A stretch of 64,000 nucleotides of DNA, taken from Fusibacter_A sp965140735. Its GTDB lineage: Bacteria; Bacillota; Clostridia; Peptostreptococcales; Acidaminobacteraceae. The stretch covers positions 1 through 64,000 of the forward strand of contig OZ223306.1 in NCBI GenBank assembly GCA_965140735.1, written 5' to 3'. This document shows positions 23,628 to 31,270 of this stretch, one piece after another (the stretch's first letter is position 1; every line of letters begins with the position of its first letter). The notes beneath the pieces are model-generated. The model was not told the DNA's origin. It did not search any database and was given only the letters and a program-made list of their open reading frames with translations. Made by a program: the position numbers and the translations under genes.

Positions 23628-26303
23628 ATGAAAATTAAAATTTCTATAAGAAACAAGTTAATTATAGGCATTTTTCTTGGCTGTTTAGTCCCCTATTTTT
23701 TTGGTGGCATCTATTTAAAGGATTATATTGAAAAGTGGCTTTACAACAATAGCATTGAGCATACAAATCAGATTCTTACTCAGGTTAATGAATTAATTGA
23801 TAAATCGCTAATTTCTGATATAGAAAGAGATGTCAGCATGTTGGCTTCTTATGAGAATATAAAAACATCTAAAAAGAAGATTAATAATTATACAAAGTTT
23901 GATCCTGAAACGTTTTGCTATAAACCCTTCCAAACAGAAGTAATGATCGAATCATATTTCAAATTATTAAAAGATTCTCATGATATTATCAATTTTATTT
24001 TTTTGGGAACTGAGAATGGCGACTATATGGAATATCCTAGGTTTTCACCTTCAAAACCATATGATCCAAGGATTAGACCGTGGTACGAAGGTGCTATTGA
24101 TAAAGATGATGTCGTCATATCAGAGCCTTATAGAACCAATGTCACAAATGAATTGGTAATTTGCTTCTCAAAACATGTCACATATGCGAGAAAGAGGATT
24201 GGTGTTGTAGGAATCACTATTAATTTAGACGATTTAACGACAAATGTAAACACGATTCAGATCGGAAAATCGGGTTATATCATGGTGATGAATCCCAACA
24301 GGAAGTTTATTGTTAGCCCGAAACATCCAGAGTGGATTTTGAAAACGCCAAATGAAGTGGGACTTGATGCATTTAAAGATATTGAAAGTAGAAACAATAC
24401 AATTTTTGAAACGGTACTAGAGGACAAAGAAAAAGTTGTCAATTTTGTGACTTCACCTAAGACTGGATGGCATATCTTATCAGTGGTTGATAAGGATGAA
24501 GTTTTAAGTAAAGCGAAAGAAGTTACTAATATATTGATTACGATTTATTTGATGACGCTCTTGGTCGTTTTTTTAGTGATTTATAGAATTTCAAGGCATA
24601 TTACAGATCCTATATTAGGGATTGCCTCTGTTATTAATAGAATGGCTGATTACGATTTTAACTTTAACGATAACAGCAATATCGAATCCTACTCAAGGAA
24701 GAAGGATGAGATTGGCGTTATTGCAAAGGCTTTAGCGGAAATGCATGATAATTTAATAGAATTGATGAATCAGGTTAACACCATCGATGACGAGATTAAA
24801 ACTGTTAATATTGAGAACAACATGAAAATACAGGTCAATCTCTCTAATCAAAATCCATTTAGTGGCATAACGACTTCGATGAATGCATTATTGGAAAAAG
24901 TTTATGTTTATCTTGAGAAGCTTAAAGCATCTAATGCGGACATTCTAGAAAAGAATCAATTGTTGACAGCCTCTGAAGAAGAGCTTATGGCACAACTTGA
25001 AGAAATTGATCAGCAAAAAGAATATATCAATTTTATGGCATTTCATGATCCTTTGACGAATCTACCCAATAGGAGAAAGTTTATTGAAATACTGAATCAT
25101 CGGCTTAAATCTAATCAAAGTGGTGCAGTTGTTTTATTAGATGTGGATAATTTTAAAGGGATCAACGACACCTTAGGGCACGTCTTTGGTGATCGTGTTC
25201 TAGAGGCTGTTGCTAAAAGGCTTGAACAGTCTGTGGATCAAAAAATACTGGTTTCAAGGTTTGGCGGAGATGAATTTTTAATTTTAATAGATTCAGATGT
25301 TGAGTTCAATAATCTTGATCAGTATGTGAATCTTATCAGTCGTTTGTTTGATGAAAAGTTGAAGATAGAGGATAAGGTTATCGATATTAGTTTTAGTATG
25401 GGAATCTCTTTATTTCCTAAAGATAGTACAGATGTAAACCAGCTCATTATGAATGCCGATCTTGCCATGTATGCGGTTAAAAATTTAGGTAAAAATGGTT
25501 TTAAGTATTTTGATGTGAGCATGATGAACCAGCAAATTAGGAAAACACATATAGAGCTTGCAATAAGAGACGCCATTGAGCATGATGGCTTTAAGATGGT
25601 ATATCAGCCCCAAGTAGAATTGAATTCAGGCTATATAAAAGGCTATGAAGCTTTATTGCGCCTTAAAAATTTAAAGTACTCGCCAGCAGAGTTTATTGAA
25701 ATTGCTGAAGAGAACGGTGCCATTATTAAAATTGGCCGAATTGTGACCGAAAAAGTGATAAAACAGATGGCCGTTTGGAAGCAAAGTGGATTACCGCTTA
25801 AACCTGTGTCCATAAATTTCTCAGCAAATCAATTACAAGATACAGCTTATACAGAATATATCAAGTCTTTATTGGAGCAATATGATATAGAAGCGCGATT
25901 TATTGAAATAGAGATAACTGAGAATATTTTTTTGGGAAACAAGAAAGCGACTTTGAGTTTTCTAAAAAGGCTTAAAGAGATGGGGATAATGATCGCCATT
26001 GATGATTTTGGGACAGGCTATTCGTCGCTGAACTATTTGACGTTTTTACCTGTGGATAAGATTAAATTAGATAGATCTTTAAATATTAAATTCTTAGAAG
26101 TTGAGAATATAAAAGTGATGGACAGTCTGATTTTGTTGGTTCATAGTCTCGGTTTTACAGTAACTGCTGAGGGGATTGAAACTCTAGATCAAGTTAAGCG
26201 GTTAAAAGTTGGACAGTGTGATTTAATTCAAGGCTTCTATTTTAGCAAGCCAGTTGAAGCAGATGAAGTAGCTCAAATCCATATGACTCGGTATCATTTA
26301 TAA
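23628..26303 (+). CDS. dCache-HAMP-GGDEF-EAL bifunctional c-di-GMP enzyme
   Basis: An 891-residue membrane protein. TM1 (about 10-30) and TM2 (about 303-322) bracket an extracellular dCache sensor containing YDPRIRPWYEGA. A HAMP region (about 323-375) and a coiled segment lead to GGDEF (546-550, FGGDEF, intact) and an EAL domain with EALL at 674-677, NFSANQL, EITENI, IDDFGTGYSSLNYL, KLDRSL and AEGIET, all catalytic residues present. It can therefore make and hydrolyse c-di-GMP under control of an external small-molecule ligand. It is the first gene of the row leading to the polysaccharide synthase genes. Confidence 0.92.
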   Translation: MKIKISIRNKLIIGIFLGCLVPYFFGGIYLKDYIEKWLYNNSIEHTNQILTQVNELIDKSLISDIERDVSMLASYENIKTSKKKINNYTKFDPETFCYKPFQTEVMIESYFKLLKDSHDIINFIFLGTENGDYMEYPRFSPSKPYDPRIRPWYEGAIDKDDVVISEPYRTNVTNELVICFSKHVTYARKRIGVVGITINLDDLTTNVNTIQIGKSGYIMVMNPNRKFIVSPKHPEWILKTPNEVGLDAFKDIESRNNTIFETVLEDKEKVVNFVTSPKTGWHILSVVDKDEVLSKAKEVTNILITIYLMTLLVVFLVIYRISRHITDPILGIASVINRMADYDFNFNDNSNIESYSRKKDEIGVIAKALAEMHDNLIELMNQVNTIDDEIKTVNIENNMKIQVNLSNQNPFSGITTSMNALLEKVYVYLEKLKASNADILEKNQLLTASEEELMAQLEEIDQQKEYINFMAFHDPLTNLPNRRKFIEILNHRLKSNQSGAVVLLDVDNFKGINDTLGHVFGDRVLEAVAKRLEQSVDQKILVSRFGGDEFLILIDSDVEFNNLDQYVNLISRLFDEKLKIEDKVIDISFSMGISLFPKDSTDVNQLIMNADLAMYAVKNLGKNGFKYFDVSMMNQQIRKTHIELAIRDAIEHDGFKMVYQPQVELNSGYIKGYEALLRLKNLKYSPAEFIEIAEENGAIIKIGRIVTEKVIKQMAVWKQSGLPLKPVSINFSANQLQDTAYTEYIKSLLEQYDIEARFIEIEITENIFLGNKKATLSFLKRLKEMGIMIAIDDFGTGYSSLNYLTFLPVDKIKLDRSLNIKFLEVENIKVMDSLILLVHSLGFTVTAEGIETLDQVKRLKVGQCDLIQGFYFSKPVEADEVAQIHMTRYHL

Positions 26304-26390
26304 TGAGAAAATAAGATGATTCTCTTGTAATAAAATGGGTAAATTTGTTATAGAGTATTTTAGACAAATAAAACCAGCAAGGGAGAATTT

Positions 26391-28367
26391 ATGAGCTATA
26401 TCGAATTGAAATCAGATACATTTCATGTGGGAGATGTAGAGATGCATAACGGACTGGATTGTAATCCCTATTTACTAATAGATGGTGACGAAGCTGTTCT
26501 GTTTGATCCTGGATCTAAACTTGATTTTAAACAAGTGCTTGAAAATATAACATCTTTAGTCTCTTTAGATCAAATTAAATATGTTGTGGTGCACCATGAG
26601 GACCCAGACTTTTGTTCCCAGATTCCACTCCTTGAAGAGGTTGGACTTAACGTAGAGGTGGTGACCTCATGGCGAACCATGACACTTATTCAATACTATG
26701 ATATAAAATCACCCTATTATCTAATAGAGGAGCATGAAAATCGATTGACTTTCGGAAACGATAGGGTTATAGAGTTTATTCCGACACCTTATTTGCACTT
26801 TGCAGGTGCATTTGCAAGTTATGATCGTGTTAATAAAACACTTTTTTCAAGTGACTTATTTGGTGCTTTTAGTTACAATAAAACCCTCTATGCAGACGAA
26901 AAATATATGGGGAAAATGTTAACTTTTCATGAGCACTATATGCCTTCAAATTCAGTGCTTAGACCAGTAATGGATACTTTGATGCTTTATGATATCCAAT
27001 TGATATTGCCTCAACATGGTGCGATTATAAAAGATCATATCAAAAGTTACATAGAAGCACTTAGGACTTTAGAATGTGGTACGCTTTTAAGTCCAATTAG
27101 GAAAAATCTCATGGCATCAGGGGGTTATTTAATTGTATTCAATGAAGTCTATCAACGCTTGATTACACTTTATCCACCAAATGAAGTTCATGAGATTTAT
27201 AGTACCCTAAAAGAGATTACCTTAAATGAATACAATGAAATCACTGCATACAGTGGTGATCCAGATGAAGTGTGGGAATTGATTTTTCTAAGAATTCAAG
27301 AAATGAAAGGCATAATTTGGTTAACTGTAATTGAACCTTTTACCCGAAAGCTATGTGCAATTTATGATCTTAAAGTGCCTAAGAGCATGTCTCATAGTTT
27401 AGCAGAGGTAGATGCACAAAATAGAAAATTGAAGGAAATTAATCAATCATTAGATCAGACTATTAAAATGGTGAATGAAAAGCTTGTTAAGTGTCCTATA
27501 ACGGGTCTTTTTAATGAGCGTTTTTTGACGACGCTATTGGTTGAGGAATTAAAGCTGGAAGACTGGAGAGATATTGGCACAATTATATGTATTAGTATTG
27601 ATGATTTTTCTAAGTATATATTAAAATATGGTGTAGAAGAAGAGAGTGCTGTACTGACTAATATAGCGTATATGCTCAAAGAACACTTTGGAGACCATGC
27701 TATTTTTAAACTTGAAGAAGCCGATTTTGGTCTCTACTTAAAAGGCTATAATATGTCAACGGTCATTAACCTAGTGGAGAACTTTAGAAATGAAATAGAA
27801 ATGAGTGATCGTTTTTTAGGAAAACTGACGGTTTCAATAGGCGCTGCATTTTCAAAAGAACTTGATTTAGATGCTGTTTCATATGAAATTACGGTTAAAA
27901 ACTATATGGAGCGTGCACTAAATCGATTAAGAATTGCAAAGACAAAAGGGAAAAACTACTTTTGTTACGCAGGTGAAGAATCAAATGAAACCTCTCAAGC
28001 GCCAAATGTTTTGATAGTGGATTCGGATATCACTAACCTTGAAGTTTTAAAGAATTTTATTGGAGAACTCAATATTGAGGTCATTACTGCCAGTGATGGT
28101 GTTGTAGGTCTTGAACTTGCAAGAAGTCACCTGCCAAAGCTTATTGTTTCAGATGTCATTTTAAGTAAAATGGATGGCTTTGTATTGAGAGAGGAACTGC
28201 TTAAAAATTCAAAAACTAAAAATATAGATATGATTTTTTTATCACATCAAAAGGACGAGGAAAGTGTTGGACGCGCTCTTGAACTGGGCGTCATTCATTA
28301 TCTTAAGAAACCTTATTTACTGTCAGAACTTATTGGCATTGTCAATAAGAAATTGAAAGGACTATGA
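26391..28367 (+). CDS. ODP-type di-iron oxygen-sensor / degenerate GGDEF / receiver protein
   Basis: A 658-residue cytoplasmic protein with three modules. Residues 1-240 form a metallo-beta-lactamase-fold domain of the FprA/ODP kind: HHEDPD (68-73), His136 in TPYLHFAGAF, Asp155 in SSDLFGAF and His209 in PQHGAII make a probable di-iron site that can bind O2. Residues about 365-530 follow a GGDEF fold (CPITGLFNERFL, ISIDDFSKYILKYG, VSIGAAF), but GGDEF is replaced by EEADF, so it is not a cyclase. Residues 540-658 are a receiver (acceptor Asp588 in IVSDVILSKMDG, LKKPY). Its stop overlaps the region of the next start, so it is translationally tied to the GT2 gene. Confidence 0.85.
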   Translation: MSYIELKSDTFHVGDVEMHNGLDCNPYLLIDGDEAVLFDPGSKLDFKQVLENITSLVSLDQIKYVVVHHEDPDFCSQIPLLEEVGLNVEVVTSWRTMTLIQYYDIKSPYYLIEEHENRLTFGNDRVIEFIPTPYLHFAGAFASYDRVNKTLFSSDLFGAFSYNKTLYADEKYMGKMLTFHEHYMPSNSVLRPVMDTLMLYDIQLILPQHGAIIKDHIKSYIEALRTLECGTLLSPIRKNLMASGGYLIVFNEVYQRLITLYPPNEVHEIYSTLKEITLNEYNEITAYSGDPDEVWELIFLRIQEMKGIIWLTVIEPFTRKLCAIYDLKVPKSMSHSLAEVDAQNRKLKEINQSLDQTIKMVNEKLVKCPITGLFNERFLTTLLVEELKLEDWRDIGTIICISIDDFSKYILKYGVEEESAVLTNIAYMLKEHFGDHAIFKLEEADFGLYLKGYNMSTVINLVENFRNEIEMSDRFLGKLTVSIGAAFSKELDLDAVSYEITVKNYMERALNRLRIAKTKGKNYFCYAGEESNETSQAPNVLIVDSDITNLEVLKNFIGELNIEVITASDGVVGLELARSHLPKLIVSDVILSKMDGFVLREELLKNSKTKNIDMIFLSHQKDEESVGRALELGVIHYLKKPYLLSELIGIVNKKLKGL

Positions 28368-28369
28368 GA

Positions 28370-31270
28370 ATGAGTATTCATGTGAATGGTTTAATTGTAT
28401 TGATGCTCATTATAATATATTTCATTATAGTACTTATGATGAGGATCATAGGCAATAAGTTTTCCAGTTTAGAAGAAATTTATACGAGAAACAATAAGAG
28501 ATTAGCAACTGTTTTATCACTTGTAGAGGACTCATTTGAAGGCACCTTTGATTCGTTGCGTGAAATCAAAGAAATAAAGCAAAATTTGATCATGGAAGAT
28601 CTAGAACATCACCTTCAAAGCAAAGAGTTGATTAAAATTGAAAAGTTGGAAATAAAGAAATTAAAGTCAAAGCGTAAGACGAGAAGAAAAGAAGCTTGTA
28701 CTTATTTGGGGATTATAGGAAGTGAAAAAGCAAGATTTGCACTTGAAAGGGCGCTATTAACTGAAAAAGATTTCTCTGTTAAAATATATATTTCAAATGC
28801 ATTGACAGATATTCGAAATCCTGAATCGCTTGATGTGATGATCAAAGCGCTTATAGGCACACATAAGTGGTACAGAACAAAAGCTATTTCTAATATTCTT
28901 GAATTTGGTTATCTATTTCAGCCCCATATGTTAGAACTTTTTGAAACCAATGATATTGAACATATTGAGTTAAATATCAAATATGCTGCAGAGAATTTTA
29001 ATGAAGTAACGAAGCGTTATCTATTTAATTTTGTAGATGCATATGAAACTAAATATACAAGTCTTAGAGCGTATTACTTAAAGCTTATCGAAGCAAATAA
29101 AACAAAGTATAAAATCAGTTACTTAGATGAAGATTTTGATAAGTTATTGACTTTGACCTGTAGAACAATATCGAATTTCTATTTTGTTGATTTTACTGAT
29201 GTTAAGTACTATGAGCATGTCAATGCAGTCATAAAAAACAATGCTTTTTGGGCACTTTCAAATGTGAACAGCACCAGCAATTTTAAAATATTATTGGCAC
29301 ATTTAAATGAAGCTGATTTTGAGAAAAGCTTAATAGCAGTTATCACAAAGATGATTGAGAAAAATCCCCGTTTCCTATATCTTTTAGAAGATGCTTTTTT
29401 TACAGAGAAAGATGAACAGATTAAGAGTCGAATGGCTCAAGTTTTTTCAAATCGAATTGAGTACTATATCTTAAAACTCAATAGCAAGCATTCTCATAGA
29501 GAGGAAGAAATCTTAAGTGAGATCATTTCGAATGGAAAGATTAATGAGCTCATTGGCTTTATGAACTTAAACAAAAACCTTGATCTTGAAAATAAGCTTT
29601 TAGAAATACTTAAAGCCAAAGTAAAACCTGAATCTTCTATTGGTCAAGAGCTTAGACGCTATTTAGATAATCGATTGCTTGAAAAGTGGGGGGTAGAATC
29701 TCTAGAACCTTCTAAAGAATCTAAAATTCACTTAAAAGATAAAAAATTGGTTAAGGTTGTCCTGTTCTTTACTTTACTAGGTATTTTCACTTATCCAGTT
29801 CTCTTTTTTTTAAGATTTCAAAATGAATTTAGTGCTGAAACCCCAAGATTTATTTTAAAAAAGTATGTCATTGATTTCAATTACACTCTTGCTTATTACT
29901 CTGTGGCCATTAACATATCCTATTTGATACTCATGTGCTTTTCTTATATTAATGTAAGAAAACAAGCTAAGCTTTGGAATTTTAAAAATGTGTCGATGCT
30001 TTTTAGAAATAGGATGATTCCGTCAATATCCATCATTGCACCTGCGTTTAATGAGGAAAAATCCATTGTTTCCAGTGTACAATCTCTTTTAAATTTAAAA
30101 TATCCAGATTATGAATTGATAGTGGTCAATGATGGTAGTAAAGATGAAACTATCTCTAAATTGATAGAAGCATTCAAGTTAATCCGTGTGGATTATCTGT
30201 ACCATGTCAGTTTGGATACAGCGCCTATTAGAGGGATCTATCGGAATCACTCGCTGCCAAAACTCGTTGTTATTGATAAGAGTAATGGGGGGAAGGCAGA
30301 TGCTTTAAATGCAGGGATAAATGTTGCCAATAAGGAATTCTTTTGTGGAATTGATGCGGACTCGTTGTTGGAACCCGAAGCACTTTTGAGACTGGCATCA
30401 CTAACAATAGACGAAAGTAAAGAAACGCCTGCACTTGGTGGTAATATATTTCCTATAAACAGCTGCAAAGTGGATAAAGGGCTTATTACAGAAGTTATTC
30501 TTCCGAAGAAGCACTTGGCGAGATTTCAGACGATCGAATACATTAGAGCTTTTATGGCGGGACGATTGGGATGGCAACAAATGAACAGTTTACTCATTAT
30601 TTCAGGGGCATTTGGTCTGTTCAGGAAAGATCGTGTAATATCAGTAGGGGGGTATTTAACTGCAAAAGGCAAATATAAAAAGGACACTGTCGGCGAGGAT
30701 ATGGAGATCGTCGTCCGAATTAGCAGAATGATGCGAGAGAGCAATCGAAAATATAAGATTCTATATGCCTTTAATGCAAATTGTTGGACTGAAGTTCCAG
30801 AAGATATAAAGAGTTTGCGAAATCAAAGATTCAGGTGGCACAGAGGGTTAATTGATATATTGTACTTTCATAGAAAGATGATGTTTAATAGACGCTATGG
30901 GAGTACAGGTATTTTTGTTTTACCTTACTATCTCATCTTTGAAGCAATAGGTCCCATGATTGAAATTCAAGGGTATATCATGGTTGTTCTAGCGGCATTT
31001 TTAGGGATTTTAGATGAAAAGATCGCGCTTCTCTTATTTGCGACCACAGTCTTGTTAGGTGTCTTGGTTTCTATAACCTCATTACTAATTGCAGAGCGAG
31101 AAGAACAAATCTATAGTTTTAAGGATCTTATGAAGCTTTTATTCTACGCCATTATAGAAAATTTTGGACCGCGTCAAATGTTTAGTTTTTGGCGTATACT
31201 GGGGCAATTTCATGTTATATTTGGCCAATCTGGTTGGGGAAAAATTAAGCGAAAGGGGATTGAGTCATGA
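28370..31270 (+). CDS. HEAT-repeat glycosyltransferase family 2 (processive polysaccharide synthase-like)
   Basis: A 966-residue protein. An N-terminal TM helix is followed by a long alpha-solenoid with HEAT-like repeats (about 75-430), then a TM pair and a GT2 catalytic domain beginning SISIIAPAFNEE (about residue 554). Catalytic motifs are DAD (662-664), GED (775-777) and QRFRW (819-823), the D,D,D,Q/RxxRW set of processive synthases such as cellulose, PNAG and hyaluronan synthases. Several C-terminal TM helices follow. There is no PilZ domain. I chose ATG 28370, which is 8 bases behind GAAAGGA; ATG 28364 overlaps the previous stop but is too close. It probably polymerises and exports an exopolysaccharide. 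Confidence 0.85.
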   Translation: MSIHVNGLIVLMLIIIYFIIVLMMRIIGNKFSSLEEIYTRNNKRLATVLSLVEDSFEGTFDSLREIKEIKQNLIMEDLEHHLQSKELIKIEKLEIKKLKSKRKTRRKEACTYLGIIGSEKARFALERALLTEKDFSVKIYISNALTDIRNPESLDVMIKALIGTHKWYRTKAISNILEFGYLFQPHMLELFETNDIEHIELNIKYAAENFNEVTKRYLFNFVDAYETKYTSLRAYYLKLIEANKTKYKISYLDEDFDKLLTLTCRTISNFYFVDFTDVKYYEHVNAVIKNNAFWALSNVNSTSNFKILLAHLNEADFEKSLIAVITKMIEKNPRFLYLLEDAFFTEKDEQIKSRMAQVFSNRIEYYILKLNSKHSHREEEILSEIISNGKINELIGFMNLNKNLDLENKLLEILKAKVKPESSIGQELRRYLDNRLLEKWGVESLEPSKESKIHLKDKKLVKVVLFFTLLGIFTYPVLFFLRFQNEFSAETPRFILKKYVIDFNYTLAYYSVAINISYLILMCFSYINVRKQAKLWNFKNVSMLFRNRMIPSISIIAPAFNEEKSIVSSVQSLLNLKYPDYELIVVNDGSKDETISKLIEAFKLIRVDYLYHVSLDTAPIRGIYRNHSLPKLVVIDKSNGGKADALNAGINVANKEFFCGIDADSLLEPEALLRLASLTIDESKETPALGGNIFPINSCKVDKGLITEVILPKKHLARFQTIEYIRAFMAGRLGWQQMNSLLIISGAFGLFRKDRVISVGGYLTAKGKYKKDTVGEDMEIVVRISRMMRESNRKYKILYAFNANCWTEVPEDIKSLRNQRFRWHRGLIDILYFHRKMMFNRRYGSTGIFVLPYYLIFEAIGPMIEIQGYIMVVLAAFLGILDEKIALLLFATTVLLGVLVSITSLLIAEREEQIYSFKDLMKLLFYAIIENFGPRQMFSFWRILGQFHVIFGQSGWGKIKRKGIES

